Program-made: the position numbers and the translations under genes
The notes under the pieces: generated by a model
What the model was told of the DNA's origin: nothing
Databases searched by the model: none
What the model saw: only the letters and a program-made list of their open reading frames with translations
Assembly (NCBI GenBank): GCA_900208305.1
Contig: OAPG01000003.1
Span: forward strand, 1,302,001-1,366,000
From: Melanopsichium pennsylvanicum
Lineage: Eukaryota; Basidiomycota; Ustilaginomycetes; Ustilaginales
Length of the DNA stretch: 64,000 nt
Reading direction: 5' to 3'
Shown here: piece after piece, positions 41,228 to 50,974 of the stretch
Layout of the letters: each line of letters opens with the position of its first letter
Numbering within the stretch: position 1 is the stretch's first letter

Positions 41228-42623
41228 GAGACATAGTCAACCTTTTTAGGTTGGTCTCGCGCCTGCCCGGGTACGCCTTGGGTTGTGTAACGTGTCTGCT
41301 CCAGCTGAAAAGCCTTCGTCCATCCCCAACTTTCAATGAACACTCTCTTTCGTCACCAGCCAACTCACTGTTTGTCCCGCAAGGCTTAGGTCGGAAGCCG
41401 CCTTGAAGCCGGAACTTGCGGGATGAGATTCTGCCAGCTACAGCATCAGCCCGCAGCGGTGTCACGCATATGAAGTCTAAACATGAGCCCTTCTTGGCAA
41501 TCGTTAGTTGGTCCGAGATGATGTTGCGCGTCGATCAAGAGACGAGACGTTTGGCGTGGTGGTCGTGCAGCGGAAGTGCGTCTACTGTACTGTAAATTTT
41601 ATTGCATGAGGTGTGTGTTTCACAGATTGGACACAGAAATTACAGACAGAGAAGAGCAGCGCGCGGATTCAAGTACTCTGTAACGTCATTTGCTTGCGTT
41701 GGTGCCCTGTGAGCGGGGGCTACTCTGTATTTCATTCTCAGCCAAAAAAGCCAAGAAGGAGCAAGCAAGGTAAGAATTTTAGAGAAATCACAAATCGGTT
41801 TCAGCGAGAAAATGAGAGTGGGCGGTGCTGTATGAGTGGCATGGCTCGCAAACCCCCCTTTTCTGTCGCAGCCAGCTAGCTCACTTAGCCCTACGGTACA
41901 GCCCAGTGTTGCTAGGCATGCGACCACTTTTTACATATACACTCTCACACTCGCAAGCTTGACAAACGGTTTCGCAGCAGCATTTTGGGGGCTCGAGCAG
42001 CATCAGTAATCGGTTTGTCCGACAAACGCATCGATAGAACCCTGTCCAAGCATCTCGACCCGTCTCGACCTCGCACATTGCTTTGAAGCTCATTTTGGCT
42101 CGTCTCTTCGCGTGGCAATTCGATTCGACCAGCAACCCTTCAGAGCCAGATCAGAGTGATCTGCCGTCACAATTCCGACGTAATATCACATCTGGTGATA
42201 GCAGGCGATATCGTCGCGACGCCGTTAGACTCTACACAGCAGAAGAGCACCGGGATACCGAACCAGCCTTCAGCTCAGGTCAACAAGACACTCCCACAGC
42301 TCCGACTAGATCCGACGGCTACAACCGCAGAGAGCACAGCAGCAGACCAAAGTCGCAGGTTCTTGGATCGCTCACTCGAACCGGCCATTGTCCAGTCCAC
42401 TTCCACGAGCTCACAGCAGCACACAGCAGCACACGCCAGCGCTGCTACTAACAGTGTGGAATTCCTGACGCCAAGGCGATCGCACACGCCGTAGCAACTA
42501 TTCAGTAGACAATAATGAGCTTTGCTGGTCTTAGCATCTGAGGCTGGCCACTACCATCAGCAAGCGATTGCGGTCCAGCTTCTCTATCGATATCAGCACT
42601 TTCATCTCCTTTTATAGGCCAGC
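41228..42623. other. 1.4-kb intergenic region
   Basis: No gene supported. The doublet TACTGTACTGTAAATTTT lies at 41583. The last 500 bp are richer in CAG/CACAGCAG and may be the 5' leader of the next gene; TTTATAG just before the ATG at 42624 could be a 3' splice site of a leader intron, which I cannot confirm. Confidence 0.45.
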
Positions 42624-44483
42624 ATGATGGCAGCAGCGACCCTCCCAATCTCCCGCAGCATGCGTATACCTCTCTCGCAGCGACAAGACATCAATGACTT
42701 TGGCTTCACCGACTCCGAAGGCGTTCCTGATGAATGGGGTCCATCCTCAATCCCACCGACTTCCTCCAACAACATTCCGTGGGATGACCAGGTCGTCCCA
42801 GCACTCCGGAAAAAGCTTGAAGCCGAGTCCAGAGACATCAGCAAGCGTATCAGCCGTATCCAAGAGAGTGAAAATGGCTGGGCCCGTTCGCGCGAATCCA
42901 TCGACAGCAGAGCGGATCCTCGGGCTGTCTTTGTGGGAGAAGACCAGAGTAAGCGTATGTCAAGGGAGGTGGTTCAGCATCACCTTGAGAGTTCGGTTGA
43001 TCAGTATCATAACCGATTTGCGACGGTAAGGACGCCAAGCACGCCAAAACGAGAACCTTTTGACTCGCCAAATCAAAGGGATAAAAGGGTCGTAGGGTCA
43101 GTATTGGCGACAGATGCGACACAGAGGGCGAGGGAGAAAGCGAGGCAGATTGCTGCTCGTCAAAAGGCACAGCAGCTACAACAGAAGCAGCAGCAACAGC
43201 AAGGAAATGGGTCCAAGGACTCCACCCTTGCGTCCAGCGACATGCACGGATACTACTCCAGAACGGACGGCAGCTTCAACGTGATCCCAGAGATTGGCGT
43301 AGCTGTCGCCGCAAATAATGGCTCCTCAATCCAAAACAAGCGGTTGCGAACGCAATCTACACCAATGAGACCAAGCCTCGACGCTGTAGGCCCACCAGAC
43401 CCACTTCCCTCCAGACGCACCCATAACCAGTCCTCTGCCGATCCAATACGTCCAGTTGCAAATGGTCACCAACGAACCTCGTCCCTATCTCGTCGTAAAG
43501 CCGCGGCCACAGCAGCGATGGATGCCAAACTAGTCGAAGAGTTCGGCCCGCTCGGTCATACCCCTTCTCCAACAGCAAAACTTCTCCGCGCCCACCAGGA
43601 GCTCGATCCATCTTCGAGAGTATCAACATCATCCCCTAGTGTACGGAACCGGACTATCCAACCTGACGCATTCCGCTCCCTTTCCCCACCAGGAAAATCT
43701 GCCCGGTACACTCGCGAATCTTCGGCCCCGCCTTCGTTCGGTGGATCGCCCGGTGATGTGTCCGAGTTTGGCGGCTCGCCGGGAAGCAAGAGCATGAACA
43801 GTTGGGAAGATCAGATCATCCCTACCGTGGCTAGGAAGCTTCAGCAAGAACAGTTCTTACAGGCTGGCAAGGAGGGACGATTAAGCCGGTACGAGGGGCT
43901 GATCGATACTTGGGACAAGAATGGCCTGCCATTGAGCCGAAGTGATGTGATGGCCATTCAACGGCAAAGGGAGAAAAAGATGCAAGAAGAGGGACAGCAT
44001 TCACAACAAGAGCAGATGCAGGACCAGGATCGGGGACTGAAGCAGGACGAGGTGGAGGAAGAACAAGTACTCACACCAGGGCCAGCACAAGCACTGCAAC
44101 AGACAGGAAGCCAGCTCAGTCCCGTCGATGCAGATCTTGGTAGATCTCGCTCCGGGGCTAGCTCGAAAAGTAGTGCGGGATCACAGCACTCCCAGCCATA
44201 TCAGCAACAAAAGGATTACCAACAGAAAGCTGCGCAACATATGATGCAGCAACATCCAATGCATCAACATGAGCAACAGCGACAGCAGCTTCAGCAACAG
44301 CACCAGCAGGTGGAGAGCGTACCAATGCAAGAATTTCATTCTCAACCATCGAGGCAACCGCCTCAAAACGTTTATCAGACAACATCCAAGCCAGCAGTCT
44401 CGACGCAGCCTCAGCCCGGCGTGAGCGGTGGTCACAAAGACGATGTTGTGGAGAAAGGTGGATGTTGCTGCATTGTCATGTAA
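42624..44483 (+). CDS. Gln-rich disordered protein with C-terminal CaaX box
   Basis: Single-exon, 619 aa; two in-frame ATGs (42624 and 42627) are possible starts. The protein is mostly disordered, Ser-rich in the middle and Gln/His-rich at 450-590. It ends in KGGCCCIVM: the last four residues CIVM form a CaaX prenylation box (Met favours farnesyl), and the two preceding Cys could be palmitoylated, as in Ras-type membrane anchors. A motif of about 20 residues occurs twice: PWDDQVVPALRKKLEAE near 52-68 and SWEDQIIPTVARKLQQE near 393-409. Prediction: a peripheral plasma- or endomembrane adaptor. No family is recognised. Confidence 0.82.
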   Translation: MMAAATLPISRSMRIPLSQRQDINDFGFTDSEGVPDEWGPSSIPPTSSNNIPWDDQVVPALRKKLEAESRDISKRISRIQESENGWARSRESIDSRADPRAVFVGEDQSKRMSREVVQHHLESSVDQYHNRFATVRTPSTPKREPFDSPNQRDKRVVGSVLATDATQRAREKARQIAARQKAQQLQQKQQQQQGNGSKDSTLASSDMHGYYSRTDGSFNVIPEIGVAVAANNGSSIQNKRLRTQSTPMRPSLDAVGPPDPLPSRRTHNQSSADPIRPVANGHQRTSSLSRRKAAATAAMDAKLVEEFGPLGHTPSPTAKLLRAHQELDPSSRVSTSSPSVRNRTIQPDAFRSLSPPGKSARYTRESSAPPSFGGSPGDVSEFGGSPGSKSMNSWEDQIIPTVARKLQQEQFLQAGKEGRLSRYEGLIDTWDKNGLPLSRSDVMAIQRQREKKMQEEGQHSQQEQMQDQDRGLKQDEVEEEQVLTPGPAQALQQTGSQLSPVDADLGRSRSGASSKSSAGSQHSQPYQQQKDYQQKAAQHMMQQHPMHQHEQQRQQLQQQHQQVESVPMQEFHSQPSRQPPQNVYQTTSKPAVSTQPQPGVSGGHKDDVVEKGGCCCIVM

Positions 44484-44929
44484 ATTTACGGTACCTCTGG
44501 CTGCTCTTCGTTGTCGTATTAGTTTGTCACGCACGCACGCGCCACCCCCTGTCGTTACTCTCTGTTCAAATTGACCTTCTTTTCACTCAATGTGCTGACT
44601 CTTAGAGTCTCATGTGCTTATGTTAAACGCGGAAGTGCTAGTCTGAAGTGAAAGAGATCGCGAAAGGACGACCTGACTGTCCAAAGTCCGAAACTCGAAT
44701 GCCGAGCTAAGATTTGATACGTGGAGACCTAACAAATTGTGAAGAAAAAAAAAGGTCTTACACGAGCTTGGAAATGCACGTCCCCCAGCACGCGCCCGGA
44801 CCAAACCGCACGCACCTGCACTATCATCGCTCGTTCTCGCTCTGCCCGACAGAACTTTTTAAGCTTCTTACCTTCAGCATCCCACGAATTCGTTCGACCT
44901 GCAACCGACGACGAAGATCGAATTCAAAT

Positions 44930-45853
44930 ATGCGAGCTACTATTCCAGTGCTAGCAGCCGCAGCAGCTCTGGGCTTGCCCACTTTGGCAAGCGCCGAGGT
45001 TTACAATCTCCTTCACCGAATCTCGACGTTCACCACTACACCGGAGTGGGAAGTTCGAGGAACATTCTCCCTTCCATACGCTCCCATTTCCAACACTACT
45101 GGCACTAATGGCTCACTAGAATCTGGTAATTTGATCAACACGCTTACATCGGTTCAAATCGAATCGCTCTTAACCGCAGCACAGGCAGATGACGCTGCAG
45201 AGAAATGGTACCAAATCGCGATCATCCCAGTCGCTTCCAAAATCGAGGAGGTTCGATTTGAAACTTCGGTCAAACTTTGTCATCTTCGACAATCCCATTC
45301 CAAATTACCTACCATTGACGATGAGGTTTCTCTCACAACTCGAAAAATCACTACCAATCCTGTTTGTTCGTCCTCATCGTGCAAGGATGGTAGTGAAGTT
45401 ATTATCACAGGATTGAGTTATAGGATCTTGGATATAACTCTCGACACTCATTCTTGTCCGATTCAAACCTCTTTCAAGATTGCAAAAGTTTTGGAAGATG
45501 CGAAAAAGAAACGTCAGAGGCAACTTTCACGTCGTAGCAATCGTGGTAAGAAATCTGTTTCTCCTTCTTCTTCTTTGGAAGTAGGATTGGAATTTAACAC
45601 TAAGTTCTCTTTGAAACAAAGTGGAAAAGTTACGAAACCAACGTTGAAACAAGCATTGCCAACAAATGAAGATGGAACGGTACAAATTGCACCAGTGGAG
45701 AAGAGTTTTTTGCAAAAGTATTGGATGTATCTAATCCCAGTATTTATCCTATTCATCATACCACCAGGGGATGATGATAGGAAAGAGGGTGCAGAAGCTC
45801 ATGCGAGCAGTGATCATGTTGGAATTGGAAAGGGTATGAAAAAGTTGAACTAA
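44930..45853 (+). CDS. EMC10: ER membrane protein complex subunit 10 (EMC10)
   Basis: Single-exon, 307 aa. The start at 44930 is chosen because it gives a clean signal peptide (MRATIPVLAAAAALGLPTLASA) followed by EVYNLLHRIS, the usual EMC10 mature start. The frame further upstream is leader. The luminal beta-sandwich follows (WYQIAIIPVASK, VRFETSVKLCHL, YRILDITLDTHSCP). A C-terminal membrane helix is preceded by KSFLQKYWMYLIPVF and followed by IIPPGDDD. EMC10 is an accessory luminal subunit of the ER insertase for tail-anchored and multi-pass proteins. Length and topology fit. Confidence 0.9.
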   Translation: MRATIPVLAAAAALGLPTLASAEVYNLLHRISTFTTTPEWEVRGTFSLPYAPISNTTGTNGSLESGNLINTLTSVQIESLLTAAQADDAAEKWYQIAIIPVASKIEEVRFETSVKLCHLRQSHSKLPTIDDEVSLTTRKITTNPVCSSSSCKDGSEVIITGLSYRILDITLDTHSCPIQTSFKIAKVLEDAKKKRQRQLSRRSNRGKKSVSPSSSLEVGLEFNTKFSLKQSGKVTKPTLKQALPTNEDGTVQIAPVEKSFLQKYWMYLIPVFILFIIPPGDDDRKEGAEAHASSDHVGIGKGMKKLN

Positions 45854-45915
45854 CCAAATCAAAGGGTTTTAAGAGAACGAGGTGGGTTAAGTTGTTGTCA
45901 TCAAGGAAAAAAAGT

Positions 45916-45942
45916 GGGGGGGGGGGGTGGGGTGGGGTGGGG
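45916..45942 (+). repeat. Potential G-quadruplex (G12-T-G4-T-G4-T-G4)
   Basis: Twenty-seven bases consisting of twelve G, then three blocks of four G, each separated by a single T. This fits a very stable intramolecular quadruplex consensus. It lies 63 bp after the EMC10 stop on the coding strand, so it would be in the 3' UTR RNA or at the termination site. Confidence 0.9.
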
Positions 45943-46205
45943 AGGTGTATCTATTATTCATCGGAAAGTGCATATGCAGGCTCTTTTGTATGGATTCAAT
46001 TTAACGAGAGCACAGTGAATGTATAGTTTATCCATGTTCGTTTACGTTTTCGGATGGATTAGATAGAGAAGTATAAGTGTGTGTCTTGTGTGCGGGGGAA
46101 GGGGGATGGTTAAGAAAAGAATACTTTTCGATGCGGGTAGTTTGGGAATCATCTTACAGTTAGCCAATCATTTTAGATCTTTTTTTTTGGTTGGGTCCAG
46201 ACGGC

Positions 46206-46243
46206 TTTATTTTATTTTATTTTATTTTTTATTTTTATTTTTG
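46206..46243 (+). repeat. (TTTTA)n repeat
   Basis: Imperfect TTTTA/TTTTTA pentamer-hexamer repeat in the EMC10-AFG1 spacer. Confidence 0.85.
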
Positions 46244-46544
46244 TTCGTGCATTCCTTTTTTTTTTGGACCTTTGGGAACCACATCTATCATAAATCCTCT
46301 TTCCTGATTGCGAAAAAAAAAATCAAAAAAACCCCCATCTCGCTCTTAAGTCACGTACGTTGCACACACACACACAATCCCAAAAAACCCATCCAACCTC
46401 GCATCTAGAACCTCATAATATTATCAAGTCCCCAAAAAAAACACACCCCCCTTCTTCTAATTCTCGTCATAGTCATCGATCGTCTCATCTTGTCTTTCAT
46501 ATCATATTCCTCCTCCCCCTCATATCGAACCACTTCGTAAATGT

Positions 46545-49500
46545 TTACCGTTGTCTGACTCTAGACTTAGTCGGATGATTCTGTCCAACGAAAAATGTAC
46601 CTGCCTTATATACGACGTAAAACAAAACCAAAACCTGACCAAACCTCACAAATGGATTCGCCACATCCGCCTGATACGCCGTCTCTTCCCTCGTCCAAGC
46701 TTCACTCCCCTCCTGTCTAGCTCGATTCCTCACCTCCCTCGCCCTCTGTTGTGCCGCCAAAATCTCAAACGCATCATCGTTATTGGAATTTTCATTGACG
46801 ATCGAACTATGCGTTTGTCTCCCAAACGTAGTACCTCTGCTACTGCTATCGGTCGCATTATGTCGAGCTTGAGATTCTGCAGCTTTACGCCTTCTTTGAT
46901 AATCCCACGCATAAGTAGCTCTAGCACGCCGATTCGCATTATCATCCGCATCATACCCATATCCAAATCCCCCTCCCCCTCCTCCTCCCACATTATCACC
47001 ATAACCACCATAAGATGCACCTCCACAAAACGACGCAGAAGCCTGACCATCATAACTCTTTCGATTCGCAGGAGTACCAAGTGTGGCATACGCTTCACTC
47101 ACCTCCTGAAATCGCCTCTTGGCATCCTCGCTAGGGTTGACGTCCGGATGAAGCTCTTTCGACAGTTTGTAGAATTGCGACTTGATTTGCGCCTGCGTCG
47201 CTGATCGAGCTACTTGGAGCGTTGTGTAGTGATCCAAAGCTCGAGCCGAGAGTTGGATCGAAGTAGAGAAACCACGTTTGCCACCCATGCCACCGTTGCT
47301 GCGAATGTTGGAGCTTCTAACAGTACCATTCGGAGTAGCAGTTGCGGTCGTGGTAGTGGTACTCGCACGACGAGGATGTGTCGAGGAGGCGGAATCACTA
47401 CTTTCATCCTCCTCGACCGAGGCGGAAGCAGGATCACGCGCAAAGATAGCAGAACCTTTGCCCCAAGCACCAGCCTTCTTTCCCCAATCCTCTCGCACAC
47501 CCCAAACATGAGATTCACTCAACACCGGTGGGCCTTGGTCCCGATTCCTCTTCTTACCAATCGGACCTGGGCTGAAGTCGGGAGCTTGGTACTCTTTCTT
47601 CCCAATTGGCTCTTGTTTCCTCTCCTCCGCCTGTTGCATTTGCTTTGTAGCCCAACTCTCCATTTCAGCTTCCAACTTTGTCTGTGCTTCTCGTCGACCT
47701 GGGAAAGAGGCAGTTTCGTAAGATGCTTCTTCGGCAAAATCACCACTCGGATCTACAAACCTCCCAGGTGCGTCGGCTGACACCAGGTTTGCAGTGGCAC
47801 TCGCTGCATTTGCCGCACGGTCCAAATGCCTATGTGCTTCGTTGAGCTCATTGGCAACTGCAGCTTTCCCAATCGCTTCTGCCATTGCCTTGTCTTGCTC
47901 CTGCTTCGAACTTCCTGCCCAAGAAGCCATCTCGTTTAGAAGGAAAGGTCGCCACCCCTTTCGCTTCATCCAATCAGGATGGCTCATTTCGAACAAACGA
48001 CTCACAGCCCTTTGGTACGAGAATCTTTCATCTTCACCACTGAAGATGGCCAAATGTTTGAATCCGATCTTGTCATCTTTGTCGTCGTTTGATTTCATCT
48101 CGCCAGAGGATCGTGTGGAAGGTCGGTCGGACGAGTAGGCAGAAATATTGGGACGAAAGCCTTCCTCTGTGTCCTGCATAGCTTCCGAAAGCGTCTCGGC
48201 CATGATGAGGGAATCCGTCATGAATTCGTCTTGGCTGAAATCTACGCGTTGGTTGGCTTTACGAGCAGCCAACTCTTCTTCTTCAGGGTAAGCTTGACCA
48301 TGAGGTGGGGTGAGGAAGGGTGAACGGGCGCCTTTGGTGGACATGTCGACAACGTCTTCGGTCGTACCATCGCGACGAGCCGAGAACTGCAGTTCGGGTC
48401 GAACATCGCCAGGACCTGCAGCAGGACCTCTGGCTGCATGGCGAGAAGCACTTTCTGCGTCTGGGAAGAACAAATCATCTGGCCCAGCATCAGCTAGAAC
48501 GATCAATCGACATCCTGCCTCGTAAACCGCATCGAGCAAGGTAATCATTCTTCGAGCTTGGTTCTTTTGCATAAGCGTCATCTGCGGCACGCCTTCAAGG
48601 ACAAAGGTGTGATATGTGGATGCCAAAGTAAGATAGTCCGCGGGACCCAAGGGCGAGTCGCACAGTTCGGAAAATGTGAACCGACAAACGCTAGGATGTG
48701 TGGTAGTCGATGCTATGGAACGTGGGACGACGAGTTTCCGACCATACACGTTGAGTGTTGCTGGCGAAGCTGTACGACCCGCAGTGACTTGCGAGACCAG
48801 AGCATCGTATTTGTCCGCTTCGTTCCTGAGAAAGTACGACGTTTGACCTGGCGTTGGCGTCACTTCCCCTTTACTCTGCGGAGCTTCATCGGCGCTTTGT
48901 TCTGGCTCATCGGCCAGGTTGCGATCGAGCCATTCCTGCCTGTAGTGCGGTTCACGTCGAAAATCTCGTGAGCGTCGCATCTCGTGATTTGGACACCTCT
49001 CTTGCAAGATCTCCAAAAACTGCGTCAAAGCCCCACGCTGTACATTGCTAGCATACAGATCCTTTGGAATCCTGTTACTCGTGCCTACAACCACGCCGCC
49101 CAACCTCCAATACGCCTCGAGTGTCCTTCTCAGCAATCCTGCACTTGCGACATCCACCAACTGTATCTCGTCGAAAAGCAGAATGTGACCGTGGTTCAGG
49201 AAAAGATGTGCTGCGGCGTGAAGGGGAAGCGTGGTCTTGACCACATCTCCATCTGGACCAGGAACGTATTTGAGCTCGTCATTCGGGTAGCCATTATCAG
49301 CAAGAGAATCGGGACGGAAGAATGGCATACCTCTGAGCGCGCGACGCCAAGCCGAACCTTTGTTGGTACGTGTCCAAATGGCACCGGTTCCGATTTCTGG
49401 GGTTGCAGTCGCACGGGGCATACCCTGAGCGACAGCTAGACGGCGTCGTTCAGCTTCCTCCCAAATGATCTTGTATAAATCTAGCAAAAGATGGTGATAG

Positions 49501-50180
49501 TGTCGACGAAATTTGTACTTTGTTGGAAGACTGTCATAGAATATGTCCATGACCATCGACTTTCCTGTACCCGGGGTTCCTGTTATCAATAGGCCCTTGG
49601 GTGTTCCAAGTTCGGCCAAACCTTCGGACTCGCTGAGCCATTTCACGAGTTCTCCGATGTCTTGCTGTTTTGTAGGCGAAGAGGGTGCGCGGGAGGTGGG
49701 CTCGTCTTGAAATTCGCGTGCTCCAGGGCGTAGGCGTGAGTCGATAGCAGAAGCGAGGGCGACAGAGGCTTTAGATTGCGAGTCATCATTGAGAATGCCG
49801 AGCAAGTGAGCGGGAGGAATGTAATCGCGCAGGCTACGATTGATGCGGCGCAGTTGGAGCAAGGCACGAAGTTGTTCCTCGTCTTCTTCAAGTTCACCTC
49901 GTGCTACTTTGGCGCGGTAGATTAAGAGGGGATCAGTGACTTGAAGAGCGTTAGATTCTGGCTGTACGCCGATGGGGCCGACAAAGGAAGCTAGTCCGCG
50001 AAAAGAAAAGGAGTGTGTTGATTGGATTGAAGAATGTGAGGGGACAGACCGCCGATGATAAGGTCGAGAAGTTGCATGGAGGGTACTGCAATGCCGTTGC
50101 GCAGAGGGTAGTGATGAAGCAGTCAAAAACGATGATGATGGGCGTGACACCCGCACGATACGTGTTGCAGGGACCAACAT
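46545..50180 (-). CDS. AFG1/LACE1 mitochondrial ATPase fused to a J-domain protein
   Basis: One uninterrupted frame of 1211 aa. The N-terminus is a mitochondrial presequence (Arg/Ser-rich, with FRGLAS near 60-65). The AFG1 ATPase follows: Walker A GTPGTGKS at 201-208, Walker B LLFDEIQ, then GVVVGTSNRIPKDLY and FLEILQERC. Its usual end is at about 890-910 (ESHVWGVREDWGKKAGAWGKG). After a low-complexity linker comes a second presequence-like stretch (KRGFSTSIQLSAR, 969-981) and a complete J domain (982-1045; HPD at 1011-1013). A Gly/Tyr-rich region and one C-terminal membrane helix (about 1175-1197) close the protein, the plan of DNAJC30/Jid1-type mitochondrial J proteins. AFG1 acts in inner-membrane protein turnover and Oxa1-dependent quality control; the J part should stimulate matrix Hsp70. 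Confidence 0.9.
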   Translation of the reverse strand: MLVPATRIVRVSRPSSSFLTASSLPSAQRHCSTLHATSRPYHRRSVPSHSSIQSTHSFSFRGLASFVGPIGVQPESNALQVTDPLLIYRAKVARGELEEDEEQLRALLQLRRINRSLRDYIPPAHLLGILNDDSQSKASVALASAIDSRLRPGAREFQDEPTSRAPSSPTKQQDIGELVKWLSESEGLAELGTPKGLLITGTPGTGKSMVMDIFYDSLPTKYKFRRHYHHLLLDLYKIIWEEAERRRLAVAQGMPRATATPEIGTGAIWTRTNKGSAWRRALRGMPFFRPDSLADNGYPNDELKYVPGPDGDVVKTTLPLHAAAHLFLNHGHILLFDEIQLVDVASAGLLRRTLEAYWRLGGVVVGTSNRIPKDLYASNVQRGALTQFLEILQERCPNHEMRRSRDFRREPHYRQEWLDRNLADEPEQSADEAPQSKGEVTPTPGQTSYFLRNEADKYDALVSQVTAGRTASPATLNVYGRKLVVPRSIASTTTHPSVCRFTFSELCDSPLGPADYLTLASTYHTFVLEGVPQMTLMQKNQARRMITLLDAVYEAGCRLIVLADAGPDDLFFPDAESASRHAARGPAAGPGDVRPELQFSARRDGTTEDVVDMSTKGARSPFLTPPHGQAYPEEEELAARKANQRVDFSQDEFMTDSLIMAETLSEAMQDTEEGFRPNISAYSSDRPSTRSSGEMKSNDDKDDKIGFKHLAIFSGEDERFSYQRAVSRLFEMSHPDWMKRKGWRPFLLNEMASWAGSSKQEQDKAMAEAIGKAAVANELNEAHRHLDRAANAASATANLVSADAPGRFVDPSGDFAEEASYETASFPGRREAQTKLEAEMESWATKQMQQAEERKQEPIGKKEYQAPDFSPGPIGKKRNRDQGPPVLSESHVWGVREDWGKKAGAWGKGSAIFARDPASASVEEDESSDSASSTHPRRASTTTTTATATPNGTVRSSNIRSNGGMGGKRGFSTSIQLSARALDHYTTLQVARSATQAQIKSQFYKLSKELHPDVNPSEDAKRRFQEVSEAYATLGTPANRKSYDGQASASFCGGASYGGYGDNVGGGGGGGFGYGYDADDNANRRARATYAWDYQRRRKAAESQARHNATDSSSRGTTFGRQTHSSIVNENSNNDDAFEILAAQQRAREVRNRARQEGSEAWTREETAYQADVANPFVRFGQVLVLFYVVYKAGTFFVGQNHPTKSRVRQR

Positions 50181-50517
50181 GACCCCAAAAAGATGTGATT
50201 ATGATAGCATGTATGCGTGCGTTTAAAATGAGCGTATACGTATGTTAGCTGACCCGATGATGTTGAGCTCGTTGTTTGGATCTCGACCAAGATTGGCGTA
50301 CAGTGATTCAGAAGGCTGAACAAGACGATGCTACGTTTCAATTCGGTGCAATTGTCGAATGTTAAGCGATGCTAGAGGATCTCGTGATGGCTTGAGGTGA
50401 TTAGAATAATGATCGAGTACAAATTGTGTGTGGAATTAATCGTGATCAGCAACGTGAAGCGGTTGATACCGAAGTATTCTCATCAAAGCGCTCTAAGAAG
50501 TGGTGTAGGTAAGCGTG

Positions 50518-50554
50518 CAGTCAGTCAGTCACTCAGTCAGTCAGTCAGTCAGTC
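50518..50554 (+). repeat. (CAGT)n tetranucleotide repeat
   Basis: Nine CAGT-type units with one CACT interruption. Confidence 0.92.
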
Positions 50555-50770
50555 ACGTTGGCCTCACTGCATTTGTTTTATGATGCTCTCTCAGCAGCAG
50601 CAGAGGCGACTAAGTATATTTCAAGAGCCTAAAACTTGAATTTTTCCGCCTTTTTGATGCCTCCTCAACACTTCTCCACAAATCTGTATTGGACCTTCCA
50701 TCCTATTTCATCTCGGCCGATTGACTTGGCCGCGAAGTATGGACCCTGAGATTCGGATTTCGGTGTGTAC

Positions 50771-50801
<31 letters not shown>

Positions 50802-50819
50802 TCTTTTTTTTTTTTCTTC
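50771..50819 (+). repeat. Poly-pyrimidine (T-rich) tract
   Basis: A 49-base run of T with scattered C, about 155 bp upstream of the BUD23 ATG, on the coding strand. Such tracts are common in fungal core promoters. Confidence 0.8.
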
Positions 50820-50974
50820 TGGCTGCAGGTTATACATTTGGCTGGGAAGAAGAATGCTTGCTGATATCCTAGTACAACACCATCTTAAAGCCTCACTTAC
50901 TCACTCACTCATTCCTGAACATACAGGAACATCAGACATCACTGATTGCTGCACATGGTGAAAACTAAGCCACA

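Larger units (their letters stand above)
45854..46544. other. 3' spacer with G-tract and T-rich repeats
   Basis: Convergent spacer between EMC10 and the AFG1-J gene. It holds a G-quadruplex-type tract and a TTTTA repeat, listed separately, plus several A and T homopolymers. No gene. Confidence 0.6.
50181..50974. other. Divergent spacer AFG1-J / BUD23
   Basis: A 794-bp spacer with a CAGT repeat and a long pyrimidine tract. The pyrimidine tract and the following ACTTACTCACTCACTC are probably part of the BUD23 promoter. No gene. Confidence 0.5.

Noticed and set aside
42083..42494. Frames that might be a 5' exon of the CaaX protein
   Set aside because: No splice donor could be tied to them and the ATG at 42624 gives a self-contained protein; treated as leader.
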